Source: Liopterus haemorrhoidalis (lineage: Eukaryota > Arthropoda > Insecta > Coleoptera > Dytiscidae). From it: a stretch of DNA of 64,000 nucleotides. The DNA lies in assembly GCA_963971575.1 (NCBI GenBank), contig OZ020616.1:19231535-19295534 (forward strand), read 5' to 3'. A program made the position numbers and the translations under genes. Position 1 is the stretch's first letter. Each line of letters begins with the position of its first letter. Below, in pieces: positions 44,645-54,720 of this stretch. The notes below the pieces were generated by a model. The model had not been told where the DNA came from and ran no database searches. It was given only the letters and a program-made list of their open reading frames with translations.

Positions 44645-45526
44645 TTCAATAGGGAAAACTTCCTAAGCACCCTGACAACTGGTTGCGATTTTCGAAAGAT
44701 ACGAGAGTGACATTGTTTTGTTTTGTTCATTTTTCATGTTCATTTTTGTGAATCATGAAAAAAAAAAATCATTATATTGTTGCCGTAATGTAAATCGTGG
44801 ATAAAGAATAATCCCACTTTAACATACCATAATTTTCCTAAATCGGAAACAATATCAATTGGAACGACATTTGGAGGTAGAGATTAAGTGGATCGTAGGT
44901 CTCTGTGGATCCAAAAACTGAAAATCCAAGCCCATGCATGCGCGTTTGCTCGTTGCATTTTATGGAAAGTGATTTTATACGGCCAAAAAAAAAAAGAAAA
45001 AGAAAAAAGGCACTTACCTCATCCAAAATTTGCCTAAATCATCAGCTGATATATAAAAAGGCCCTTCCACTTTTTCAGACTAATATACAGTCTGTTCCAA
45101 ACGGTTAGGCGGAACTAAATTTTGCAATCTAGTTACTTTCATCGTTTAAATCGTGCTTTTCGACCGATTTGTTTAAGCTTTGTAAATCATACTTACAATA
45201 AACATTTTTTTGTTAAGGTTAATATCATTTTAAAATGTTATTTTGTCATTCTTAATACAAATTTCCCATTTATTTATTTTTTTGTCAATAAAATAAGTAA
45301 AAAAAATATTAAATTTTGACATATGTCATTCGTTTCCATGGTTTCAGTGTTGGAATTTTAAATTTTGACATTCCAACATGAAAAATGAAATAACCCAAGC
45401 AAGGTCCCTTCTCGTGACAACCTAAAAGAACGAAATTCCCATTTAGTTCCGCCTAACCGTTTGGAACAGACTGTATTTACCATATTTTTGTTGATATTAT
45501 ATTGACAGGCAGTCATAAAAATATTA
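44645..45526 (+). pseudogene. THAP-domain relic, copy 2, split by a MITE
   Basis: Colinear with 13032-13550 over about 440 bp. The second half reads PSPCMRVCSLHFMESDF, giving the THAP C..HF zinc pair. Frameshifts and an AAAAAG expansion near 44990 break the domain. The MITE 45088-45473 interrupts it at a TA that is uninterrupted in copy 1; the relic resumes at 45474 (TTTACCATATTTTTGTTGA). Confidence 0.65.
45088..45473. mobile_element. mariner-type MITE, CAGTCTGTTCC family, copy C
   Basis: 386 bp. The ends CAGTCTGTTCCAAACGG and CCGTTTGGAACAGACTG carry TA at 45086-45087 and 45474-45475. The insertion site is known empty in the paralogous THAP relic at about 13500. Confidence 0.92.
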
Positions 45527-45931
45527 CAGTATGTTCCAAACGGTTAAGCGGAACTAGATTTTGCAATCTAGTTATTTTCATCGTTTAAATCGTGCCTTTC
45601 GGCCGTTTTGTTTAAGCTTTGTAAATCATACTTACAATAAACATTTTTTGGTTAAGGTTAATATCATTTTAAAATGTCAATTTCTTTATATTTTCATTTT
45701 TTGTGTCATTCTTAATACAAATTTCTCATTTATTTATTTTTTTGTCATTAAAATATCTAAAAAAAATATTTAATTTTGACATGTCATTCGTTTCCATGGT
45801 TTCATTGTTGGAATTTTAAATTTTGACATCCCAACGTGAAAAATGAAATAACCCAAGCAAGGTCCCTTCTCGTGACAACCTAAAAGAACTAAATTCCCAT
45901 TTAGTTCCGCTTAACCGTTTGGAACAGACTG
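45527..45931. mobile_element. mariner-type MITE, CAGTCTGTTCC family, copy D
   Basis: 405 bp in the same orientation as copy C. The ends CAGTATGTTCCAAACGG and CCGTTTGGAACAGACTG have TA at 45525-45526 and 45932-45933. The repeated short frame starting MQSSYFHRLNRAF in copies A, C and D is a by-product of nucleotide conservation. Confidence 0.9.
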
Positions 45932-46213
45932 TATCTGTCTCATTTTGTAATACGAAATTAAGAGGGAAATTTCATTTTTTATGTTGCATATTTAAAATAT
46001 CATCTTAGGGTGGTAATTCTGAAGTGGCTCCTTTCAAAATATTCGACATGTCTATCACAATTTTGACATGTCAATCGCAATTTTGACATGCCAGTTTGTT
46101 ATCTGACATATATAGTTTTTGAGTGAATATAACCTCGATATAATAAAACTTAACCAAATATTTAAAAGCCAGATTTACAAGTTCACTTGTTTCCATTAAA
46201 GTCTATTTACACC

Positions 46214-47837
46214 CAGTGCCGGACCGAGGCAATCTGGCACCCCGGGCGAACTCCTTGTTTTGGCGCCCTAAAATTTTTCAAGATTCTAAAATTGGTTGAC
46301 GTAAAAAAAAATATTAAACAATAAAATAATTAATAAATCAATTTTTATTCCCAAAAGTATTAAAAAACAAAAAATCAAAACTTAATAATTATTTCACTAA
46401 CATTGATTTATTTCTAAGGCGATGCACCTTAAAAATCTAATAAGTAGGTAATAATAATTCATTTATTCAAAAACATTTTTTTCTTGATTTTAAATCTGCA
46501 AATAATTTGATTTGTTCATTTATATCTACTTTCTGGGCAACATCATTTTCAATAGATAATAACGCTAGAGAATTTAATCTTTCATTACCCATTGTCGATC
46601 GTAAATATGTTTTTATAAGTTTTAATTTACTAAAACTTCTTTCTGCTGTAGCGACTGTAATAGGGATGGTAAGCAAAATTCTTAACGCCACCCATATATT
46701 GGGAACTGTATTCTGTAAATTGTTGGTTTTTAAAAATTGTAATATTTTTAACGGCGAATCTGTATTTTCTGGTAGTAAACTATTCAAAATTATAATTTCT
46801 TCATAAAGCTCATTTCCATCGATGTCAAGATTATCCTCATCTTTTAGGATTAAATGCAGAAGTATTATCGGAGCATCATGAATTTCAACTATTTGAAACC
46901 TAATAGATTTTATACATTCAATTCGGCTCTCCCAGCGAGTTTCACACACAGATTTAATAGTGAAATTAGGAACATTATTTGTTAAAATTTTCCATCTAGC
47001 TACAGATACCGAAAATAATGTATATAATCGTTGTATGACACAAAAAAGGATATTGCTTGAGGACAAGACATTGCTGCATCTCCTATAACTAGGGTAACCA
47101 TATTTTTTGTGTGCCAAACCGGGACAGGGTAAAAATTACAAAAGCGTGTTTTAAATAATAATTTGATTTTATTTTAGATATTACAAAATAATCACAGAAT
47201 TTTATTTTGTTGAACATTAAATGTTTCTATATTTTTCTGTAGATAATACTTTTTGTAGAAAGTTATCGTCATTTTCAATGTGTTGTAAGCAATATATTAT
47301 ATCACAATTTAATGAAATTTATTTTTAAATTTTTCTATTGTAGAGAATAGTAATGCACTTAATAAGTGTGTTATATGATAAAAATATCAAATAATTGTCA
47401 ATTTGGTATATCTAACTCATTTTTCACAAAAAGTGTACTTAGTGACTTTTACCTTTAAACCGACGATATGATCCTAGTTTTGCTAATGACTTGTTAGGTG
47501 CGCCCTTATCAACGAAGTGTCTCGCTACTTCTCGCCCGGAGCTTTTTTCCGCGGTACGGCGTTCACAAAAAATCGTATACCATGACACTTTCATTTCATA
47601 TTCTTTGGTTACAGTTTATTTTTCAAAAGATAAGAAGCCTTTATTTTATAAGTATGCTATTGATATGAATGAATAAAAACATTGCCAAATTAATAAATAA
47701 CAAATAATTTTATATTTAAAACATAATACCTAAATAAAATGCAATTTATTTATATTGTCCGATTCTTATTTTGGCGCCCCTCTAAATCTGGCAGACCGGG
47801 CGGTCGCCCTGTCAGCCCGCCCGTTAATCCGCCACTG
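46214..47837 (-). mobile_element. hAT element with partial transposase, CAGTGCCGGA ends
   Basis: CAGTGCCGGACCGAGGC at the left and AATCCGCCACTG at the right. The 8-bp flanks TTTACACC (46206-46213) and TTTAGACC (47838-47845) differ at one base. Subterminal GGCGCCC motifs on both sides. A TAGGGTAACCA block at 47090 marks either a nested hAT end or part of the element. Confidence 0.85.
46467..47117 (-). CDS. hAT transposase fragment (ZMYM1/repressor-like), N-terminal and middle parts lost
   Basis: A 216-codon open reverse frame. It contains QRLYTLFSVSVARWKIL, then CETRWESRIECIKSIRFQ (conserved RWESR block). It then jumps to the C-terminal dimerisation region IWVALRILLTIPITVATAER, followed by SFSKLKLIKTYLRSTMGNER and LNSLALLSIENDVA. 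Compared with full hAT transposases of this type, the BED zinc finger, the first catalytic region and the middle helical domain are missing. The absence of stops suggests recent deletion. The first residues (above about 47085) come from the adjoining TAGGGTAACCA sequence. Confidence 0.8.
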   Translation of the reverse strand: MAHKKYGYPSYRRCSNVLSSSNILFCVIQRLYTLFSVSVARWKILTNNVPNFTIKSVCETRWESRIECIKSIRFQIVEIHDAPIILLHLILKDEDNLDIDGNELYEEIIILNSLLPENTDSPLKILQFLKTNNLQNTVPNIWVALRILLTIPITVATAERSFSKLKLIKTYLRSTMGNERLNSLALLSIENDVAQKVDINEQIKLFADLKSRKKCF

Positions 47838-47899
47838 TTTAGACCACAACAGTTACCAAAGTAACCAGATCTAGTTTCGTATTACAAAATGAGACAAAT

Positions 47900-48251
47900 T
47901 ATACAATTTTTGCGAATATTTCGTAACAGAAAAATGTAGAAAAAATGTATGCGAAGAAAGATGTATAAGATAAGAGTAACAATTTTTATTTGCATTTTCT
48001 TTTTTGATTTAGTGATTTATGGGTGAAAATATTTTGTAAAACATTAAGTCTGCAAGAGGCATCTAAGTTAATTAAATTTAAATAAGATACATTGTTTGTT
48101 TATTTACTTATTTTTTTCTCTCTGTTTTGTTAATTTATTGTTTTTTTTTTCTCTTTTCTTCAATGTAAAAAGAAATGTGCAAAGACGCACTCTACAGTAC
48201 ACACATGTAAAATAAATTATATGGTGTAGCCGCATACACTGAAGGTAGACT
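47900..48251. other. no gene seen
   Basis: AT-rich DNA with T-tracts. No recognised repeat boundary. Confidence 0.4.
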
Positions 48252-48549
48252 CAGGGCCGCCCCTAGCATTTGCGGGGCCTGGGGTAAAACTGGAATTGCG
48301 GGGCCCCAAAACTGGATTTGCGGGGCCCCCTATATATATATATATTTTCTTTAATATTATTAACTTTTAACAAAGTACACATACTTATATTCAATGAAAA
48401 TATAAATTTTTTTCTACTATTTATAAAACTTGGAATAATATTTTTAAAGTATTTTATTATTTTATTACCTGACGGTCGAAGCGCGGAGCCCTTAAAGCCG
48501 CGGGGCCTGGGGCAGGTGTCCAACTTGCCCCCGCCTAGGGGCGGCCCTG
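48252..48549. mobile_element. hAT MITE, CAGRGCCGCCCCTAG family, copy 2
   Basis: CAGGGCCGCCCCTAGC and CCTAGGGGCGGCCCTG with a perfect 8-bp duplication GGTAGACT (48244-48251 and 48550-48557). Inverted relative to copy 1; (TA)n at about 48332-48345. Confidence 0.92.
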
Positions 48550-48625
48550 GGTAGACTGAATAGTATTCAGTGGTAATTTGTAGGTATATTTTTCAACTAA
48601 ATTTATTGTATTTATTTTATATGTA

Positions 48626-48650
48626 CCAGGTCTACAAGTATGAAATGCGA
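48626..48650 (+). repeat. solo mariner end
   Basis: CCAGGTCTACAAGTATGAAA preceded by TA: identical to the start of the mariner at 49008, without transposase behind it. Confidence 0.8.
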
Positions 48651-48661
48651 AATTTCTATTA

Positions 48662-49005
48662 TATTTAGGGCTCATGTTTGACATCCTTCAAAAATTGTCA
48701 GTATTATCTACAGAACTACAGTCGCGAACAACAACTCTACCAAGAGCTAAACATTTAATAAAAAGAAGCATACGAATTATAGAGAGTTTCAAAGAAAATC
48801 CTGGCGAAAACACACAACTAACATTAATAGCAAACGCGGAATTAACATTTAAAAATATCCCTTTGGTTCGCAATACCAAAATTATACCGATTAATAAAAA
48901 CCAGTGTATTCAAAGCATGGTTGATAGGATGAAATCAAGACTTTGTTCTGATTCAAATACTGAAAATGTACAATTTCTTAAGGATATTTCTGCTTTAAAT
49001 CCAAT
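48662..49005 (+). pseudogene. hAT (KIAA1586-like) transposase middle fragment
   Basis: A continuous plus frame reads YLGLMFDILQKLSVLSTELQ, RAKHLIKRSIRIIESFKENP, then LTFKNIPLVRNTKIIPINKN and MVDRMKSRLCSDS. This pattern (FL..M.DIL..L..LS..LQ.R followed by an R.I...E..KE.PGE block) is that of the middle part of KIAA1586-like hAT proteins in insects. The left side is replaced by a mariner end and the right side by the mariner at 49008, so only about 115 residues remain. Confidence 0.6.
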
Positions 49006-49007
49006 TA

Positions 49008-50293
49008 CCAGGTCTACAAGTATGAAATGCGGATTTTTTTCAAACTTGCCGCGCAAACAGAGTGTATAGTTCAAAGTTTCAAAACATATTGCGTTTTGTT
49101 AAGTTATCATTAAGTGTCAAATGCGTATAGGTTATAATTTGAAAAGTGATCATATAGTTTTGTTTTACTGTGTTAAAAATGTCAAATTTCGTGCCAAATA
49201 AAGAGCATTCGCGGACAGTACTACTGTTTTGTTTTCATTTGAAAAAAACTGCTGCTGAATCATACCGACTGCTTCGAGAAGCTTATGGTGAATATGCTCC
49301 ATCGCAAGATACGTGTGAACGATGGTTTCGGCGTTTCAAAAGTGGTGACTTTGATCTTACAGACAAAGAACATGGAAAACCTCCAAAAAAATATGAAGAT
49401 ACAAAATTGGAAACATTGCTACAGGAAGACGATAGTCAATCACAAAAACAACTAGCAGAGCAGTTAGGCGTTAGTCAACAAGCTGTTTCCAATCACCTAC
49501 GAGAAATGGGTAAGATCCAGAAAGTTGGCAGATGGGTTCCACATGCATTGAATGAGAGGCAGATGGAAAAACGCAAAAACACTTGTGAAATTTTTCTTTC
49601 ACGATACAAAAGAAAGTCTTTTTTGCATCGTATCATTACTGGCGATGAAAAATGGATTTATTTTAAAAATCCCAAACGCAAAAAATCATGGGTGAACGCA
49701 GGTTTACCATCCACATCAACTGCAAGACCGAATTGCTTTGGCAAAAAGACAATGCTCTGTACTTGGTGGGACCAAAAGGGTGTGGTCTATTATGAATTGT
49801 TAAAACCTGGTGAAACAGTTAATACCCAACGCTACCAACAACAACTGATCAAATTGAACTATTCGCTGCTCATAAAACGACCAGAATACGAAAGAAGACA
49901 GCACAAGGTAATCTTTCTTCTCGATAACGCTCCATCACATAAGGCAAAAACGTTTGCAACACATTGGAGGCACTCAAGTGGGAAGTGCTACCCCATGCCG
50001 CTTACTCACCAGACTTGGCCCCTTCAGATTACCACTTGTTCGCATCGATGGGTCACGCACTTGCCGAGCAGCACTTTTGTTCATATGGAAATGTGAAAGA
50101 ATGGCTAGATGAATGGTTTGCGGGGAAAGGGGAAGAGTTCTACTGGCGAGGTTTTCACAAATTGCCTGAAAGATGGGAAAAATGTATAACTTCTAATGGA
50201 GCATACTTTGAATAAATAAACTTTTACTATTCTTTTGAGTTTAATGTGTTTTATTTTAAAAAAAAAATCCACATTTCATACTTGTAGACCTGG
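49008..50293 (+). mobile_element. nearly intact mariner (1286 bp)
   Basis: CCAGGTCTACAAGTATGAAA at the left and the mirror of TTTCATACTTGTAGACCTGG at the right. TA at 49006-49007 and 50294-50295. The length is canonical for mariner. The terminal repeats are almost identical and the transposase carries a single visible lesion, so this is one of the youngest elements in the window. Confidence 0.93.
49179..50215 (+). pseudogene. mariner transposase, one frameshift
   Basis: Full-length mariner transposase of about 345 residues. Paired N-terminal helix-turn-helix domains (LKKTAAESYRLLREAYGEYA; QLAEQLGVSQQAVSNHLREM) are followed by WVPHALNERQMEKR, the WVPHxL-type linker. Next comes HRIITGDEKWIYFKNPKRKK (first Asp), then KVIFLLDNAPSHKA (second Asp). 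Then LEALKWEVLPHAAYSPDLAP plus SDYHLF gives the third Asp 34 residues on, the DD34D signature. The frame breaks by a small indel just before 49964; the second part continues to the stop at 50213-50215. All three catalytic Asp residues are present on either side of the break. The start is taken at the second in-frame ATG (MSNFVPNKEHSRTVLLF), which matches the usual mariner start. Confidence 0.92.
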
Positions 50294-50478
50294 TATATCA
50301 TTATTTTTATATATATACAAGCATTTTGTATTTACAAATTGAAAAAAAAAATTGAATTTATTTTATTTTTTTTGATTTACTAAAATATTTTTACTATATT
50401 TACCATATGAATGAGCGCTTGGCGTGTGGAAACGCCAACTGAAATTCTTGATTTAGTATTAAAATTTTAAAACATTTA

Positions 50479-50724
50479 GGCCCGGTCTTTCCACCTTCAG
50501 GTTAACCTCTAGTAACTATCCGACAGATAAGGTTATTTGAAACTTCATCTGCTGAATAAATGTCAATACCAATCAGTGAATTCAAAACGTCAGACCCATT
50601 ATCCGTTAGATAACTATCCGCTAAATAAATTTGTATTGAAAGATGGGATGACATTTATTCTGCTTAGAAAGTATCACATAACATTATCTATCAGATAGTT
50701 ACCTGAAGGTCGAAAGACCGGGCC
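50479..50724. mobile_element. MITE with TTA duplication, GGCCCGGTCTTTC ends
   Basis: GGCCCGGTCTTTCCACCTTC at the left is mirrored by GAAGGTCGAAAGACCGGGCC at the right. TTA at 50476-50478 and 50725-50727. 246 bp. The 3-bp TTA duplication fits a Harbinger-derived MITE. Inside, ATAACTATCCG and GATAGTTA words form further inverted pairs. Confidence 0.85.
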
Positions 50725-50865
50725 TTAAAAGGTATCTTCAATTTTTCTTTGTAAAATGAAAACGATAGAATTTTAATATTCTCAACATGATTTATTAGTA
50801 GATTATAGTGAAATAAAATGCAAAGTAATTATTGAAAATGGTCGGAATTTAACTTCACGCAGACC

Positions 50866-51200
50866 CAGAACCGTAGCAATGTTTTTGGCGCCCTTGGCAA
50901 ATAAAGTAAATTTATAACTTACCTCTCTAAATCCAAGTGATGAGCAAAAAAAAGGTCCTCGCCCCAGAAATACAAGTGATGAGCAAAAAAAAGGTCCTCA
51001 CTCCACAAATACAAATATCGAGCAGAAAAAAAAAATAATTTCCACTGCTTTTAATGACCAAATATATCCACTGGCGCTCCTCATTAGGCCACGCGCCCTT
51101 GTCAAATCTCGCGTGCCCCGATGCCAACCTGTTGCTAAGGCGCAGACCTCATGAGGCGCTCCTCATATTTTGGCAGGCACCTCGTAGGTTGAAAATTGGC
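50866..51200. mobile_element. hAT-derived fragment with minisatellite cassette
   Basis: It starts CAGAACCGTAGCAATG and TTTTGGCGCCCTTGGC, related to the interior of 56332-56563. Three cassettes (GAGCAAAAAAAGGTCCTC) lie at about 50940-51020. The right end is unclear; GGCGCTCCTCAT occurs twice (51064 and 51151). Confidence 0.55.
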
Positions 51201-51239
51201 CACTGCTTCGGAGACTGCTTCCTTTATTTACTGAATTAA

Positions 51240-52280
51240 TGGAAATACAAAATTGGAATATGACAATATTTATTTTTAGAAAAATTATATTATAAAATTC
51301 GTATTTCCCATAATGTTTTTATAAGGATTTAGATGAGTTTTTGAAGAAAAAAAGAAAAGTTTTTCATAAAAGTGATGTAATATTTATTACAGTATGTAAG
51401 GCCATAAATAATACTGCATATCAAATATAAATAAAAAAATAATTCACTTATATTTATCGCTGTTAACATAAATAAAAATATTTTCAGCCAGGAGCGTTCC
51501 ACTGCTGTTACAAGTTTTTGCAGGAATGGCCGAGTGTAGAATAGTATATTCTGTAACAAGCTTGGAAGAAGAAAATTCGATGCGAGCGTGAGGAACTACG
51601 AGCATCGTATTTACTCTTCCAACCGAGTCACATGGCCAATGGTCTATAGTTACCAAGGCCAAAGAAAGAAGAAGAACCGAGTCACAGACCCTACTTTCTC
51701 CACGACCACCAGAAAAAAAGAAAGAAATTTAATAAATAATTATTTTAACAAATAATTAATATTACAAAACAAATAAATTAAATTTTTTTTTGTTTAATTT
51801 TAGTTTAATATTCCACACATCGGCCACTATTTTATTACTTTGTAGTAAGTTATGTTAGTTTAGTTTTTAAAAAACTTTGCATTTGTTTAATGTATTCATA
51901 CGCCATAGATATCGTCTGCGCTACTTTTCTGGGTGGAGGAATGCATATCTTAACGAGTATAGTATTTCCAAAATGAAATGGCCACTCTTGTTAAGAAGCT
52001 TAACAATGCCGTAATGGGTTTATGGCAGTAATCCTAGGATTTGTTGCTGTAAGAAGAATATAGGAGGTATTAAGGGAATTTTAAATTTAAATTGAATAGA
52101 TGTAACAGTAGTTCAATTGAAGTTTCTTAAAAACCATTAAGGATATTTTCCAAATTTATAATCCTATTGTTTCTAAATTTAAGGGGTTGTTATACTTGTT
52201 TGTTAGTTAATTTTCAAAGTTCATAGCGTGCATATATTAACAACATGGCTCTGTAAATTCCCAATTTCTGTAGTGAAAAT
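51240..52280. other. no gene assigned
   Basis: AT-rich stretch. The reverse frame at 51444-51662 (ALVTIDHWPCDSVGR) is open but unrecognised. About 51950-51990 (CCAAAATGAAATGGCCA) resembles, inverted, 55270-55300. Confidence 0.35.
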
Positions 52281-52287
52281 AGTGAAT

Positions 52288-52398
52288 CTGTGCAAGGTGA
52301 TTTGGAGTGCGAAAATGTGGATGTTGACGCGGAATTCGAAAATCTGGAAGTGGCTACTAAAGAAATATGTCATTTGTCAGATGACTCATTTATCTGAT
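52288..52398 (+). other. short acidic open frame, unknown
   Basis: Reads ENSESVQGDLECENVDVDAE and FENLEVATKEICHLSDDSFI before a stop. Acidic and exon-like in composition, but no family is recognised and no splice partner was found. Confidence 0.25.
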
Positions 52399-52489
52399 AT
52401 TGAACGTTTATAAAAAGTTAGTTTCGGAAGGTAATGATGTAAAGGGTATAAGTAACGCGCTCTAGTTGACAACGAGTCAACTAGAGATA

Positions 52490-52885
52490 TCAACACCGGG
52501 AGACGCGGGAACGCGAGATTTCAGGGAGTCGGGGTCGAGGAGTTATGAGCGAGAGATGGAACTGTGTAGTGTTGAGTCTAATGGGATAATATTTTAATAA
52601 GAGTTCTGTGTGTGTGTGTGTGTGTAGTTTTCCCAAAATATGATATGTATGGTGAGTGAGATTAAACAGTATTTTAAACAATCAACACAATGTTTCAATA
52701 TCAACAACCGAATCCCATACCTCTGAGGACCGCTACCCCTCAGAAAACGAAGGGCGGGCGAATAGGGAACAACATCCACCCTCCCCAGCTGCAGTTTTTG
52801 CAGACAACCCTTCCCGAGGATACTCAAACGCCGTATCGAGGTCGCCAATATAGCGGTGGCCGCCGCGGTGTTTTAGTGGACTCAT
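52490..52885. other. GC-richer unassigned segment with (GT)n
   Basis: Contains a (GT)n run at about 52608-52626. The GC-richer open stretch 52656-52890 reads either NNQHNVSISTTESHTSEDRY or, in another frame, IPLRTATPQKTKGGRIG. It could be a retrotransposon ORF1 or an untranslated exon. Nothing is decisive. Confidence 0.25.
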
Positions 52886-53104
52886 CACAATGACAAACCT
52901 ATTGGGCTCAACAGCGCTATGAAGTGACGCCAAGCGGACGATAACTGAACTAAGCGAAACGAGTAATAGTTTATTGTTTACATCTGGTTTACATGTGTTT
53001 TCTCGTGTAGTTTGTATTGCTTTTAAAAGTTAGTGTTGCAGTTTGTTTGTTATATTAACTTTTGATAGCAATTATTATTCTTTTTTATATTACTTTATGT
53101 TATA

Positions 53105-53214
53105 ATGAGTTATTATAACACAAATTGGTGTGTGTTTGGCTGTCACTCTAGAAAAGGAAGTAACAAAAATATTTACTTCCACTATTTTCCAAATGAGAAA
53201 CAATTTGTGAACTG
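53105..53214 (+). pseudogene. THAP-domain N-terminal fragment
   Basis: ATG-initiated frame: MSYYNTNWCVFGCHSRKGSN followed by KNIYFHYFPNEKQFVNC and a stop. CVFGC is the first zinc-binding pair of a THAP domain, and F..FPNE is the usual next block. The second zinc pair (C..HF) is not found downstream, so this is a truncated domain or an exon with an unseen splice. It lies 200 bp from, and points towards, the SWIM reading frame. Confidence 0.6.
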
Positions 53215-53410
53215 TTAATAAATTTGGTGCTGTGGAAGTGATAATAACAAACTAGTATTTATTAAACAAATTAAATAAAAAACAAACACTAAATTATAAA
53301 AATCCTTCTCGAACATAATTAAATATCTACCCGGGTAATTTTAATGCAGAATTAGGGCAAGCGGTCTCAAATTCTGTACGCAGCTTTTCTAATACATTTT
53401 CACTGAACTT

Positions 53411-54029
53411 TCAGTGCCTGCTTTGGTTTTTAATCAATTTATTTAGGCAAGGAGTTTCTAACAGTGGTTTCGGTTCATACTGTTGTAAGACAGGTTTCTT
53501 AAAAGTAGACCACAGGCATTTTAAATCTGTGCTGGTTAATATTTCCATACTCAATATATTGTTTCTGGAACAAAAAGTAAAACCAACAGAAACCACACAA
53601 AAAAAAGATAAATCAAATATTTCACAATCAATCAATGCCCTGATCTTGGCTTCTTTCATTTTGGTTTGTTAACCACCTGGCACAAAATAATAGGATAGCT
53701 GAAATGTGTTTGCATGTAGTTCCTGCTTTACATGTGCAGGACATATTTAAAACTTCAACATCATTACTAAATTTTAATTTCCCAGTGACTTCGTGAGGTG
53801 GTGTTCTCAAATTGCTTGTTTGTAAACATAACCCACATATGTCGACATGCTCATCATTTTTGTCCAAAATTCCGCACAACATAAGATTTCCGGCGTTTAA
53901 CAACTCTTCTCCTTCAACTACACACCTAGAAGAAGGTGTTGCACTTAAAAAAATTAAATAATTTAATAAGGATAGCTGTTTATTATCCATTGCAAATCGA
54001 TGATTTAACATGTAAACAAATATGGACAA
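53411..54029 (-). CDS. SWIM zinc-finger protein fragment with one intron
   Basis: Reverse-strand reading frame with a credible intron (53565-53676, CAG|GTGGTT donor and TTTGTTCCAG acceptor). Before the intron: VVEGEELLNAGNLMLCGI, CGLCLQTSNLRTPPHEVTGK, then the SWIM motif MSCTCKAGTTCKHISAILLF (CxC...CxH). After the intron: NNILSMEILTSTDLKCLWST and FKKPVLQQYEPKPLLETPC. Joined across the intron, the order and spacing match the SWIM part of multicopy arthropod proteins. In those I recall an N-terminal THAP and sometimes a C-terminal YqaJ-type nuclease. A start at 54029 is only one possibility; a splice acceptor TTCTTCTAG near 53928 is an alternative 5' boundary. A stop at 53411 ends it before any nuclease domain. 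Function unknown. Confidence 0.55.
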
Positions 54030-54109
54030 CTTTCACATTACTCGTTTCAATCAGCTGTTCACAGCGCTCGTAGCGCCGCCATCGGGCATTGTTGTATCCA
54101 ATACTTTGA

Positions 54110-54720
54110 ACTGCTGATTAACTAGTGTTCCATACAGAACAATTCAACGTATCGTTGGGTGCGTTTTGTTGGTGGCTGGTTAGAAGTACTAGAATTGATG
54201 CGCAAGAAAACGACAATTTTGATCGTGAAGTAATCATGGAATGACATTTGTATGGAGGTTAAATTATATAGTTGCAGAACAAATAACGAACATATTTCAA
54301 CTTAAATGAATAATCTAAATAATAAATGCAGAATAGGAAAACTTGATATTTGAAGCAAATATTCTAGAACGTAATGTTTCAGAACGAATAATTGAATTGG
54401 ACATAAATTTTAAGTTTAGATTTAACAATACTATATTAAAATTTTGTTGGTATATTAAAAGCGAGAATTATTTTGAAGCAGTAATACCAAGATTTAATTC
54501 TAATACATTTAAAAACCAAATGAAAACAACTGCATTTAATTACTTTTTATCCCCACCACACTTATTCATTCCAGTCGTTCGACCTCAAATCATCGAATGA
54601 ATAGAATGAAAATATTGTCCCGACAAAACGCGTATTCTGATTAAACCGAAACCAGAATTGGCACAACAAAACGCACCCATTGTTCGTGGCAAAAATCAGC
54701 AGCGAAAACGACCCGATTTA
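54110..54720 (-). repeat. repeat copy carrying the empty site of the 41.7-kb hAT
   Basis: About 54155-54220 in reverse equals the flanks of the hAT at 41690-42704 without the insertion (CTAGTACTTCTAACCAGCC, CACCAACAAAACGCACCCA). About 54465-54600 in reverse equals 38412-38560. An open frame at 54343-54600 follows from the repeat and has no family match. Confidence 0.7.

Larger units (their letters stand above)
45934..47899. mobile_element. TA-flanked MITE (TCTCATTTTGTAATACGAAA ends) split by a hAT
   Basis: GTCTCATTTTGTAATACGAA at 45937 is mirrored by TTCGTATTACAAAATGAGAC ending at 47895. The internal words (AAGAGGGAAATTT, CCAGATCTAGTTT) make it a distant relative of the TAAGCTGTTCAC family. 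Removing the hAT at 46214-47837 leaves a MITE of about 340 bp. Confidence 0.75.

Noticed and set aside
16507..45773. Repeated short frame starting MQSSYFHRLNRAF in several places
   Set aside because: It lies in the same part of every CAGTCTGTTCC MITE copy and changes with nucleotide indels, so it reflects MITE identity and not a conserved peptide.
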